64,000 bases of DNA, from positions 124,001 through 188,000 of the forward strand of contig NZ_SBLB01000001.1 in NCBI RefSeq assembly GCF_004138325.1, given 5' to 3'. Below, piece by piece: positions 39,982 to 47,414 of this stretch (positions within the stretch are counted from its first letter, which is position 1; every line of letters starts with the position of its first letter). Position numbers and translations under genes: made by a program. The notes beneath the pieces were generated by a model that saw only the letters and a program-made list of their open reading frames with translations, was not told where the DNA came from and made no database searches. This DNA is from Spirosoma sordidisoli. Its GTDB lineage: Bacteria > Bacteroidota > Bacteroidia > Cytophagales > Spirosomataceae.

Positions 39982-40391
39982 ATACCGAAACAAAAGCACC
40001 CGACAAAAAAAACACCAGTCAATTACTGGTCAAAATTGACAGTACCTGTAGTGGAGCATGGTTTACCATTGTTCAACCCTGCATTGACCCCGAAACACAG
40101 GAAGAATGGGACAATGAAATTGCCCGTAGTAGCACAGCCTATGTATTTGACTACGAAAAATATGGCAATACCACCGCCGTGACTTATAACGAACGGCCCG
40201 ATATGTGGAAAGCCGAGCCGGATCATGACGAGATAAAGAACTTAATAAACCTCATGGCCACAGCCCCTGAACTGTTTGAATGCCTGAGAGACTGCACGTT
40301 TGCCCTTTCAGACCCAAACGTTTCCAGGCGAGAAATTAATCGTGTGTTAGAACAAGCCGCAAGTGCCCTAAAAAGAGCCAATGGGAACTAA
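39978..40391 (+). CDS. Hypothetical protein, 137 aa
   Basis: This encodes 137 aa. The C-terminal part has N-L-M-A-T-A-P-E-L-F-E-C-L and a final helix, a tail seen in many phage proteins of unknown function. Two Cys are in that region. It overlaps the next gene by 11 nt. Confidence 0.55.
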   Translation: MNTETKAPDKKNTSQLLVKIDSTCSGAWFTIVQPCIDPETQEEWDNEIARSSTAYVFDYEKYGNTTAVTYNERPDMWKAEPDHDEIKNLINLMATAPELFECLRDCTFALSDPNVSRREINRVLEQAASALKRANGN

Positions 40392-40596
40392 AATAAACCT
40401 CCGAAACCTGTGGCCTGTGCTGTGCAGCATCGCCAGCATCGCCCTGTTCATTTACGCCGGCTATACCCGGTACGAAGCCGGCGATAAGCAGACGGCCTCC
40501 TTTATCTGGCTGCTCACGCCCTGGGTCGCCATTGCCCTCGCGGCTATGATCTGGCTCGACAGAACTACCTCACACGACTTCGACCAAAAGGGGTAA
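40381..40596 (+). CDS. Two-span membrane protein, 71 aa
   Basis: This encodes 71 aa with hydrophobic helices at about 9-25 and 38-56, joined by a basic/polar loop. It could act as a holin or inhibitor by topology alone. Its stop lies inside a tRNA-like RNA fold. Confidence 0.55.
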   Translation: MGTKINLRNLWPVLCSIASIALFIYAGYTRYEAGDKQTASFIWLLTPWVAIALAAMIWLDRTTSHDFDQKG

Positions 40597-40636
40597 CCTC
40601 TGGTGACGGGCCGGTTCGATTCCGGCCCTGGTCGCA
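40582..40636 (+). other. tRNA-like element / tRNA 3'-half fossil
   Basis: GGTTCGATTCC (40613-40623) is the exact tRNA T-loop box, inside a GGGCCGG/CCGGCCC stem. GACCA (40582-40586) can pair with TGGTC (40629-40633), followed by GCA. AGGGG-TAA-CCTCT makes a middle hairpin. There is no anticodon arm of normal length, so this is not a functional tRNA. It may be a remnant of an earlier tRNA or a tRNA mimic. Confidence 0.4.
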
Positions 40637-40670
40637 ATGCATAAGCAGACAACGATTCAATCGTCAAATT

Positions 40671-41615
40671 ATGAACACACGTCCCATAGTACTAGGGCTC
40701 CACGGAGATCCCTCGATCGGCAAAAGCACCACGGCCCTGACCGCTGGTAACGTTTTACCTCTTGATTTCGACATGGGCCTGGACCGGGCCGGTATCGCGG
40801 CCGACGCGTATCCGATCCATTCCTGGCCCGATGCGGTCGCCATGCTCGACAGCGAAGCGTTCGAGTTCTGCGACGCCGTGGTGATCGACACGGCCAAAAC
40901 CTGCCTTGATAACTTCCTGGCCGAGTACGTGATGAAACAGGATCACAAAAACAAGCGCGGCAACGTGCTGAGCCTACAGGGTTACGGTGCGCTGGGCAAC
41001 GAGTTCAAAACCTGGCTCAACCGGATTCGCCGGGCGGGTAAGGACGTGATCTGGGTTGCCCATACCAAAGATGAAAAGGACGGCGACGACGTTGTGAAAA
41101 CACCCAACATCACGGGCGGCAGCTACGACTTGTTGATGCAATGCACCGACCAGCTGGGGTACATGACGACCCAGAGCGGGAAGCGCATGATCAAGTTTCA
41201 GATCAGCGAGAAATACCGCTCGAAGGACAGTGCGTATATCGGGGAAGTTACTATCCCGCCCATCAAGCACGACTCGCACGGCTTCTTTCTGTACGGGGTC
41301 ATTGAGCAGGTCCGCAGCAGCCTGGCCGACCGGACCAAAAAAGCGAAGTCAAAGGGTGAGGTCTGGGGTGAGATCAAAAAGGCCGTGCTGTCCAGCACCG
41401 ACGCTGACAGTTTGAACAAGTTTATCGCCACGCTCAGCGGGGATACCTATACCGCTCCGGATAAAGCATACGCCAAGCCCCTGATCGTGAGTCGTGCCAG
41501 AGAGCTGGACCTGCGCTTTAACCGCGATCTGGCGGTGTACGAATCCGCCACCGCCCCGGTGCCCGCTCCGGTGTCCGACGTACCGGCAGACGAGCCCGTT
41601 TCCCAACCTGCATAA
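40671..41615 (+). CDS. Sak4-like phage ATPase (AAA_24 family)
   Basis: This encodes 314 aa. Walker A is at residues 12-20 (GDPSIGKST) and Walker B-like D-A-V-V-I-D-T near 67-73; V-I-W-V-A-H-T is a sensor. Phage proteins of this RecA-like family bind single-stranded DNA and assist annealing or recombination. It lies with a DUF4494 gene and a RecB-like nuclease, a common recombination set of Bacteroidota phages. The C-terminal Ala/Pro tail is disordered. Confidence 0.85.
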   Translation: MNTRPIVLGLHGDPSIGKSTTALTAGNVLPLDFDMGLDRAGIAADAYPIHSWPDAVAMLDSEAFEFCDAVVIDTAKTCLDNFLAEYVMKQDHKNKRGNVLSLQGYGALGNEFKTWLNRIRRAGKDVIWVAHTKDEKDGDDVVKTPNITGGSYDLLMQCTDQLGYMTTQSGKRMIKFQISEKYRSKDSAYIGEVTIPPIKHDSHGFFLYGVIEQVRSSLADRTKKAKSKGEVWGEIKKAVLSSTDADSLNKFIATLSGDTYTAPDKAYAKPLIVSRARELDLRFNRDLAVYESATAPVPAPVSDVPADEPVSQPA

Positions 41616-41639
41616 GTTCACCTATAACCATACATAACG

Positions 41640-42143
41640 ATGCCAAATTGGTTTCTGGGCAGCATTGCCTACCAACAGCCTATTGACGACGCGAGTGTCG
41701 GAACGAAAAACCAGGAGTTCGCGAAGGTAAAAAAGATCACGGAGACATACCTGTTCGACGCCGTGAGCCATTCCGATGCCGAGGCCCGGTTGTATCAGGA
41801 GATTGCTGCCAACACGCCCGATTTCGAGGTGACCAAAATTGCCCGCATGAAACTGGCCGACGTGATCAACACGGAGAACGGGGGCGATACGTGGTTCAAA
41901 ATAAAGGTGCTGTTTATCACCGACGACGAGAAAACCGGCAAGCAAAAGAAATCACCCAGCGTGATTCTGGCCAACGCCGAGACGCCGAAACAGGCGTACG
42001 ATCGCGTCGAGCAGCTGCTGAAAACGTCCCTGGACCCGCACGAGATCACGGACGTGATCAAAACGAAGATATTGGATATCTACCCCTACGATGAAACAGC
42101 TCGCTTAAAGCCGCTGAGTCAGGTCAGTAGCGAACCGGCTTAA
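41640..42143 (+). CDS. DUF4494-like protein
   Basis: This encodes 167 aa. Features such as W-F near the start, K-I-T-E-T-Y-L-F-D-A-V-S-H-S-D-A-E-A-R, and a central W-F-K-I-K-V-L-F match the DUF4494 family common in Bacteroidota phages next to recombination genes. Function is unknown, perhaps nucleic-acid binding. Confidence 0.75.
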   Translation: MPNWFLGSIAYQQPIDDASVGTKNQEFAKVKKITETYLFDAVSHSDAEARLYQEIAANTPDFEVTKIARMKLADVINTENGGDTWFKIKVLFITDDEKTGKQKKSPSVILANAETPKQAYDRVEQLLKTSLDPHEITDVIKTKILDIYPYDETARLKPLSQVSSEPA

Positions 42144-42149
42144 TCAACC

Positions 42150-42172
42150 GCCCGCTGGCGGGACCAGCGGGC
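42150..42172 (+). other. Perfect 9-bp hairpin after DUF4494 gene
   Basis: GCCCGCTGG-CGGGA-CCAGCGGGC, 6 nt after the stop. No T tract follows (CAAAAC). It may slow transcription or protect the 3' end of the upstream message. Confidence 0.5.
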
Positions 42173-42187
42173 AAAACATCCCTTCCT

Positions 42188-42379
42188 ATGCAGCTGATCA
42201 ATGGAGCCGGTGCGCTTATTCTCTGTATTGCTGCCTGTGCCGGGCTGGCCGCTTTAGCCGGAGGCTCTTATATACTGGCAAGCCTGATCATTTACCTGTT
42301 TCGGTACGTGTTCAGATCGGTGAGGCAGTGGTTCAACCCACCAATACAGAACAAGCACCATTACAAAAACTATAAATAG
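42188..42379 (+). CDS. Membrane protein, 63 aa
   Basis: This encodes 63 aa with two close hydrophobic segments (about 5-24 and 26-40) and a basic, aromatic C-terminus. Function is unknown. Confidence 0.55.
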   Translation: MQLINGAGALILCIAACAGLAALAGGSYILASLIIYLFRYVFRSVRQWFNPPIQNKHHYKNYK

Positions 42380-42389
42380 CCCAGTGAAC

Positions 42390-42677
42390 ATGACAAAGAA
42401 ATTAAGAATATGGCATGTGCCCCAGGTGCCGGGCGAACGGATGATTGTCGAAGTGCCCGACCTGGCATCGGCGCGGTTGGTTCTAAACACGCTGGCCCAG
42501 TACGACCTGTTCCAGCTCGAACAGAACATTAAACCCGACTTCGCTAACGCACAAGGGCTCGAAGTGCTGGACCCGGCAACCGGGGAGTGGGAGGACTGGT
42601 ACGACGACGAAACCGGACTCAGCTTCGAGGAGTATTGCATCGAAGGCTACCTGGATCAACCAACCGACAGCGAATGA
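42390..42677 (+). CDS. Small acidic protein, 95 aa
   Basis: This encodes 95 aa from the ATG at 42390. A short beta N-terminus precedes an acidic C-terminal half with W-E-D-W-Y-D-D-E. It overlaps the next ATG by 4 nt. The pattern D-P-A-T-G-E-W-E-D-W-Y is reminiscent of small phage proteins next to nucleases. Function is unknown. Confidence 0.55.
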   Translation: MTKKLRIWHVPQVPGERMIVEVPDLASARLVLNTLAQYDLFQLEQNIKPDFANAQGLEVLDPATGEWEDWYDDETGLSFEEYCIEGYLDQPTDSE

Positions 42678-43363
42678 CAGCCCTGAACATTTCCGTCTCC
42701 AAGCTATGCAGCTTTGACGACTACCTGCACGGCCGCTGGAACCAGGACGACGATAGCAAGCTGAAAAGCTATATCATGGGCACCAGTGTCAAAACCTACG
42801 AACAGGGCGCGGGCGACGCGGTTCACGCCTATATCGAGGCTCCCGACCGCTACCCCTGCACGGATCTGACAACCGGCCAGGTCAATGTCAACGGGCATAT
42901 GCTAGCCCCGGCCGTTGTCGAAACGTGCTTTGACTACTGGATGAACCTGCCTTGCCCCTTTCTATTCGAGCAGTGGCTACCGGCGATGCGGGTTGTGGTG
43001 AAGGGCTACGAGGTGTTTGTTCGGGCCAGGATCGACGTGCTGACGCCCGAAGCGATCCGCGACATCAAGACCTCTACCTACGCCTATGATCACGACAAAT
43101 ACGCCGATTCGTTTCAGTGGCGGTTCTATCTGTGGATGGCGTCTCACCTGGACATGGACACCTTTATCTACGACCATTTCCAGTGGAAAAGCAAGGAAAC
43201 CGAACTAAAGTACAGCAGCGTACAGCTGTATCGGTATCCGACGATGGAACAGGACTGTCAGCGTATCCTAGCCGAGTTCATTGACTACCTGGAATCCCAG
43301 GAACTTATCGGCTACTGTGTAGCCAGCGAGAAATCACTCTATTACCAAGCGCAAAGTCGTTAA
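42674..43363 (+). CDS. RecB-like PD-(D/E)XK nuclease
   Basis: This encodes 229 aa from the ATG at 42674 (ATGA overlap). The PD-(D/E)XK core reads V-R-A-R-I-D-V-L-T-P-E-A-I-R-D-I-K-T-S at about 118-136, then Q-W-R-F-Y-L-W, the Cas4/RecB type with metal-binding Asp and catalytic Lys. The family makes single-stranded tails for recombination. It pairs functionally with the Sak4-like ATPase. Confidence 0.8.
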   Translation: MTALNISVSKLCSFDDYLHGRWNQDDDSKLKSYIMGTSVKTYEQGAGDAVHAYIEAPDRYPCTDLTTGQVNVNGHMLAPAVVETCFDYWMNLPCPFLFEQWLPAMRVVVKGYEVFVRARIDVLTPEAIRDIKTSTYAYDHDKYADSFQWRFYLWMASHLDMDTFIYDHFQWKSKETELKYSSVQLYRYPTMEQDCQRILAEFIDYLESQELIGYCVASEKSLYYQAQSR

Positions 43364-43382
43364 ACCAACATAGCTAAATTAA

Positions 43383-43997
43383 ATGCAACTGGATATGTCA
43401 TTTGTGCCTGATAACAGGTCGGGCAACTGGTCGGTAGAAACCTTTGAGGTGCCTAAAAACGACCCTACACAAATATTTTCCATCATGAAGTCGGGACGAG
43501 GGGTGCCGCCCGGCACGTACAAACGGTTAATGCGTGGCGGCACGGTTGTGATGTCGAACACACCCGACGAACTATTTGATTTCCATAAAGTGCAGCATTT
43601 GGCCCACGGCTCTGTGTTGATCAACGGGCTGGGGCTTGGTTGCTTGGTGCGGGTATTACTAAATAAAAGTGAGGTGACGCAGATCACGGTTATTGAAAAA
43701 AGCGAAGATGTTATTGCGCTGGTCAAACCTTATCTGGTTGATTCCCGACTAACGATTATACAGGCCGACGCGTTCTCGTTCCAACCACCAAAAGGCGCTC
43801 GATACGACTTCGTGTGGCACGACATCTGGGATTACATCTGTAGCGACAACTTAAAGCAAATGGCCATCCTTCACCGTAAATACGCCCGCAGGTCGGGCTG
43901 GCAGGATAGTTGGGCCAGAGCTATATGTAAGCAGCAGGATCAACGCTGGAAAAAGCAAGAGCGGGCTTATCAGTCCTTTTCCGGAATGTATCAATAA
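43383..43997 (+). CDS. SAM-dependent methyltransferase-like protein
   Basis: This encodes 204 aa. A Rossmann-type motif L-I-N-G-L-G-L-G-C-L is at about 79-88, then I-T-V-I-E-K-S-E-D-V at 100-109, the acidic residue that binds the SAM ribose. A D-F-V-W-H-D strand follows at about 143. This resembles spermidine-synthase-like methyltransferases. GC is lower than its neighbours. Its substrate is unknown. Confidence 0.7.
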   Translation: MQLDMSFVPDNRSGNWSVETFEVPKNDPTQIFSIMKSGRGVPPGTYKRLMRGGTVVMSNTPDELFDFHKVQHLAHGSVLINGLGLGCLVRVLLNKSEVTQITVIEKSEDVIALVKPYLVDSRLTIIQADAFSFQPPKGARYDFVWHDIWDYICSDNLKQMAILHRKYARRSGWQDSWARAICKQQDQRWKKQERAYQSFSGMYQ

Positions 43998-44009
43998 CTC
44001 CAAAAACTT

Positions 44010-44198
44010 ATGCGATTCTGCATGGCCTACGGCAGTCGCTGCCAGAAACGTACCGAGTGCGGGGCGTATCAACGCTACCGCACTCACCCCGACCGAAGGC
44101 AGATTGCGGCCGTCGAGCTGGGGAAGGCGTGTATCGTGTCGAATCACGCCCAGCAGGAGCCCGTGAAAAAGTTTAACCCCGTAAAAGGTAGTATGTAA
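44010..44198 (+). CDS. Small Cys-containing basic protein, 62 aa
   Basis: This encodes 62 aa. C-M-A-Y-G-S-R-C-Q-K-R-T-E-C form a Cys cluster, with a fourth Cys at 41; possibly zinc-binding. Basic throughout. It is the last gene before the structured RNA region. Function is unknown. Confidence 0.5.
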   Translation: MRFCMAYGSRCQKRTECGAYQRYRTHPDRRQIAAVELGKACIVSNHAQQEPVKKFNPVKGSM

Positions 44199-44215
44199 AA
44201 AAACATATTAATAAC

Positions 44216-44246
44216 TTGTTTGCATGAAAGCGACACCCTATTTTTG
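44216..44246 (+). promoter_or_regulatory. Promoter of the structured RNA
   Basis: TTG at 44216-44218, a 20-bp spacer, then TATTTTTG at 44239-44246, an exact TAnnTTTG. Transcription would start near 44252, just before the first hairpin. The -7 box overlaps the Tyr-Phe-Trp codons of a 10-codon frame. Confidence 0.6.
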
Positions 44247-44251
44247 GCACA

Positions 44252-44357
44252 CATAACACAGGCGTTATCGAGGTGGTAGCCGATAGCAACTGTAAGGACT
44301 TGGTTGTCTGACAACCCGCCCGCCGTTTGCGCTACCACCGCAACGGCGGGTTTTTTA
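44252..44357 (+). ncRNA. Candidate structured RNA with kissing loops and terminator
   Basis: Three hairpins are visible. P1 is TATCG (44266-44270)/CGATA (44281-44285) with loop AGGTGGTAGC. P2 is GGTTGT-CTG-ACAACC (44302-44316). P3 is CCCGCCGTT (44319-44327)/AACGGCGGG (44342-44350) extended by GCG/CGC, with loop CTACCAC and then TTTTTT: an intrinsic terminator. The P3 loop is fully complementary to GTGGTAG in the P1 loop, so the loops can kiss or form an alternative 9-bp helix that opens the base of the P3 loop. It may be a small RNA, or an attenuator of the replication genes downstream. A 10-codon frame (44224-44256, ending Y-F-W-H-T) precedes it. Confidence 0.6.
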
Positions 44358-44412
44358 TTTCCCCTTCTTTCCTGCAACCGCCAATCAACGCATTGGCATA
44401 ATCAACTCCGCA

Positions 44413-45342
44413 ATGGAAAAGACATCTTATTTTGACAATTTTATGGACACCGCCCCAGCATTGAGCGGGTATAAGTTTGGGTACTGTGCGGTATACATGG
44501 CCATCCTGCGGCTAACCAGGAAGCAGAAAACCAATGTACTGTCCGACGAAATGGACAGCATAAAAAACGTTGCTGCCGTGGGAAAAACCTTCGCCCACGA
44601 AGCCGTGATCTGGCTGGACGCGAACGAATTTATCCGCTACACCCCTACAGCCAATGGCAAAATACCAGCCACCATTCATCTAATCTTGGATTCTGCCACG
44701 CGGTCTACTAGCGGTCTAGTAGCGGTCCAGCAGCGGTCTAGTAGCGGTCTAGTAGCAGAATCCAGATTTCCTCACGTACACGCCCGCGAAGGGATAGGAA
44801 CGCACGGCCACGCGGAGAAGGATGTTACTAATTATTTAGATACTTTTAGAGTAGGATATGGAGTAATAGAACCTACGGACTATCTACCGGTAAAGGATGC
44901 CCTACCGAGCCGACCGGCCGCAGCCGTTGATTTTTCCGGAGGTCGTCAATTCACACCCGGCCATCCACCCTCCGATCAGGAACGAGCCGATCTGCTCGCG
45001 ATCCAGCAGTCCGGCCGTAAGTTCTCGTTGCAAAGTTTGCTTGATGACTACGAGAACGCTCACCCCCTCGACTACCCCCCTTCCATGCTGGTTGAGTTTG
45101 CCGAGTTCTACGAAAAGGCCGACGACAAGCAACCCTCGATCCAAATTTGGGAATCACTCAGCAACGGCCAGCCCGATAAAGCCCTTTGGCTCCGGCGACG
45201 GCTAAAGTCCTGGTGGGAGAAAAAGCAGCTATCCCACTACCCCACCTGGAAAAAAGGCGTTGGCTACCCGGCGACCCCTGACGACGACTACCAGGAAACC
45301 CCATTGACCTTTTCGACCAATAACCCGTATGAGTTCATTTAG
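44413..45342 (+). CDS. Replication initiator / helicase-loader-like protein
   Basis: This encodes 309 aa. The N-terminal 95 residues look winged-helix (helices around 25-80, then W-L-D-A-N-E-F-I-R-Y). A variable middle is encoded by five 11-bp repeats. The C-terminal part (about 225-290) contains P-S-I-Q-I-W-E-S-L and a Trp-rich region. It is followed by the DnaB helicase gene, and the order initiator-with-iterons then helicase matches lambda-type O-P modules. No ATPase motif is seen. Confidence 0.65.
   Translation: MEKTSYFDNFMDTAPALSGYKFGYCAVYMAILRLTRKQKTNVLSDEMDSIKNVAAVGKTFAHEAVIWLDANEFIRYTPTANGKIPATIHLILDSATRSTSGLVAVQQRSSSGLVAESRFPHVHAREGIGTHGHAEKDVTNYLDTFRVGYGVIEPTDYLPVKDALPSRPAAAVDFSGGRQFTPGHPPSDQERADLLAIQQSGRKFSLQSLLDDYENAHPLDYPPSMLVEFAEFYEKADDKQPSIQIWESLSNGQPDKALWLRRRLKSWWEKKQLSHYPTWKKGVGYPATPDDDYQETPLTFSTNNPYEFI
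44700..44754 (+). repeat. Five 11-bp iterons in the initiator gene
   Basis: Units are GCGGTCTACTA, GCGGTCTAGTA, GCGGTCCAGCA, GCGGTCTAGTA and GCGGTCTAGTA, exactly adjacent. Since 11 is not a multiple of 3, the protein repeats every 33 nt. The spacing is about one helical turn per unit. By analogy with lambdoid O genes, this is probably the replication origin bound by the protein that contains it. Confidence 0.75.
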
Positions 45343-45661
45343 CCGGGATCAGTCGGAACGTCACCACCAGTTACTCGTCCAGCGAGACGTACCCGAAGAA
45401 GCGGTAACGCGCTGGGAAACGATGATTGACGCGATCGAGTGCTCGCCTACCACCAGCCATTTACCCCCCTGGGCCTTTGTCTGGTTTTTCGCTGGTCGAA
45501 GTGATGCGTATAGCCGAATCCTGCCCCCGCCCCCCTGGGCGTATGCGCCTTACGGATCGCTGGAATCAACCCCACTCCTGCCCGGCCAGCCGGGTTACGT
45601 GCCCCAGCCGGTAACGGCCGACGACCTTCTTGAACTGAAATTAATACTGGGTTATGTTTGA
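45329..45661 (+). CDS. Hypothetical protein, 110 aa, Pro/Trp-rich
   Basis: This encodes 110 aa. A charged N-terminal helix precedes a Pro/Trp-rich middle (P-P-W-A-F-V-W-F, P-P-P-P-W-A-Y) and a final acidic Leu-rich helix. It overlaps both neighbours, initiator and helicase, so it may be a loader or adaptor. No family is recognised. Confidence 0.55.
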   Translation: MSSFSRDQSERHHQLLVQRDVPEEAVTRWETMIDAIECSPTTSHLPPWAFVWFFAGRSDAYSRILPPPPWAYAPYGSLESTPLLPGQPGYVPQPVTADDLLELKLILGYV

Positions 45662-47114
45662 CACACTGAAATTACCCCCCTCCGACATACCCTCCGAACG
45701 GGCCCTGCTAGGGGCTATTTTCAACGAGCCGCGCCGGTTATTCGATGTCAGGGCCTATCTGGATGAGGGCAACGTGTTTTACGACCTGGAGCTGGCCGAC
45801 ATTTACAAAACGATGCTCTGGGTAGTGGATGCGGGCCAGACCCTACGGCCATTGACCGTGATCCAGCGGCTGAACATGCAGAAGAAGGAAGGTATCTTTG
45901 CCAAGCATAACCTACTGGATCTGAGCAACGAGGGTACGGGCTGTGATGTTGACTATACCGCGATTCACCTGCGTGAGCTGTTCATCAAGCGACTGGCGAT
46001 CAGCGAAGCCAGCCAGCTGATCAGGATTTCGTTCGAGAACCAGCCGCTGGACCATGTTGTCGCGCAGTCGCAGCAACTAACCGAACTGGTGACAGGTCAG
46101 GTCAATGTCGGTCGCGACCGGTCCCTGGACAGCATTACCAGCGGGGCCTTCGCCCATATCGTGGACGCGAGTAACGCGCCGACCGGGTTGGTGGGGGTAA
46201 CCACGGGGTCGGGCCGCATCAACAGGCTCACCGGGGGCTGGCAGAAATCAGACCTGGTGTACATGGCCGGCCGGCCGGGATCGGGTAAAAGTGCGGTGGC
46301 ACTCTGCCACGCCGATGCCGCAGCGTCGGACAAAACCGGGGTCGGTATCATTTCGCTGGAAATGAGCGCGGAGGATAACGTGATGCGGCTGATCAGCGGA
46401 CGCTGTAGGGTTCCGTACAGTGAGCTCAGGCGGGGCAAACACGCGGATGGAACGCCGTTCACGCCGGAGGAGTGGCGGGCGATTGAAAAGGCCAGGGACG
46501 AGATCAACAGCTTACCGCTCCATTTCTACACCAAACACAGCTACGACATCGCGGACCTGACGTATACCGCACTGGACTGGCAACAACGGTACGGCATTGG
46601 TTTGCTGATCGTGGATTACGTTCAGCTCTTAGAGGACCGAACGGTGAAGGGCAACGACCAGCAGCGGGTGAGCGCGGTGAGCCGCAAGCTGAAGCAGCTC
46701 AACTTTAGGACCGAAATGCCGATTCTGGCCCTGGCACAGCTGTCCCGTGCGGTAGAAACCAGGAAGAACAAGCGGCCGATCATGACCGATCTGCGGGAAA
46801 CGGGTCAGCTGGAACAGGACGGCGGTATCATTATCGGACTGTACCGCGACGACTACTACAAGTTGCAGCGGGCCAAGAACCAGCGGGCCGACGCTACACT
46901 GGTTATGCCTGACTTTGATAACACGATCGAGTACGATTTATTGAAGAACCGAAACGGGGAGGTGCGTATGGCCAAGCTCTGGTGCGATATAGCGACCAAC
47001 CGCATAGCCGACGACGCCCCCGGTCTGCTGCCTTACAATGGCATCAGTGCTCCCACGCCCAGCCGGGCTCTGGCACCGGTCCAGGCAGAGGATGAAAGCG
47101 ACGTTCCGTTCTAA
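45654..47114 (+). CDS. dnaB: DnaB-like replicative helicase
   Basis: This encodes 486 aa, the usual length for DnaB. The N-terminal DnaB domain (S-E-R-A-L-L-G-A-I-F near 15) is followed by a RecA-like ATPase with Walker A GRPGSGKSA at about 205-213, Walker B L-L-I-V-D-Y-V-Q-L-L and A-Q-L-S-R with D-L-R-E-T-G-Q-L-E-Q-D. It unwinds DNA at the phage fork and recruits primase. The last residues (D-V-P-F) resemble the acidic tails of SSB-like proteins. It is encoded next to the putative origin. Confidence 0.95.
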   Translation: MFDTLKLPPSDIPSERALLGAIFNEPRRLFDVRAYLDEGNVFYDLELADIYKTMLWVVDAGQTLRPLTVIQRLNMQKKEGIFAKHNLLDLSNEGTGCDVDYTAIHLRELFIKRLAISEASQLIRISFENQPLDHVVAQSQQLTELVTGQVNVGRDRSLDSITSGAFAHIVDASNAPTGLVGVTTGSGRINRLTGGWQKSDLVYMAGRPGSGKSAVALCHADAAASDKTGVGIISLEMSAEDNVMRLISGRCRVPYSELRRGKHADGTPFTPEEWRAIEKARDEINSLPLHFYTKHSYDIADLTYTALDWQQRYGIGLLIVDYVQLLEDRTVKGNDQQRVSAVSRKLKQLNFRTEMPILALAQLSRAVETRKNKRPIMTDLRETGQLEQDGGIIIGLYRDDYYKLQRAKNQRADATLVMPDFDNTIEYDLLKNRNGEVRMAKLWCDIATNRIADDAPGLLPYNGISAPTPSRALAPVQAEDESDVPF

Positions 47115-47132
47115 GCTAAAAACCATATTAAT

Positions 47133-47405
47133 ATGCTGAAACGAACCTTAGCCTATGAAGTGGATAACGGCGACATCTGGGTGATCGTGGGCCTGATCTA
47201 CCCCAGCCCATCGGGGATCAGGCCCGTGGCCACCGATGTGATCATGGAGCGGACCCGCGACGGCAAACGAATCGAACGAGCCGTGGATGTGGTCGAGGAG
47301 CAGATCAGGCTGAAAAAGCTCGTACCCCGGCCCGTGTTCAACGACAAGCGCGATACAGTGCGCATCGACATCTGTAATAACCAGCTCATTTTAGAAACCA
47401 TTTAA
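47133..47405 (+). CDS. Hypothetical protein, 90 aa
   Basis: This encodes 90 aa, beta-rich first half with an S-P-S-G-I-R-P turn, then a charged helix and a terminal strand. A leader AAAAACCATATTAATATG reaches into the start codon. Function is unknown. Confidence 0.6.
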   Translation: MLKRTLAYEVDNGDIWVIVGLIYPSPSGIRPVATDVIMERTRDGKRIERAVDVVEEQIRLKKLVPRPVFNDKRDTVRIDICNNQLILETI

Positions 47406-47414
47406 AAGGAAATA

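Noticed and set aside
40582..40636. Functional tRNA gene
   Set aside because: Only the T-arm and acceptor-like ends are present; D and anticodon arms are missing and the length is about 55 nt.
44700..44754. Possible CRISPR-like short array
   Set aside because: Repeats are 11 bp and directly adjacent with no spacers, and they lie inside a coding frame; iterons fit better.
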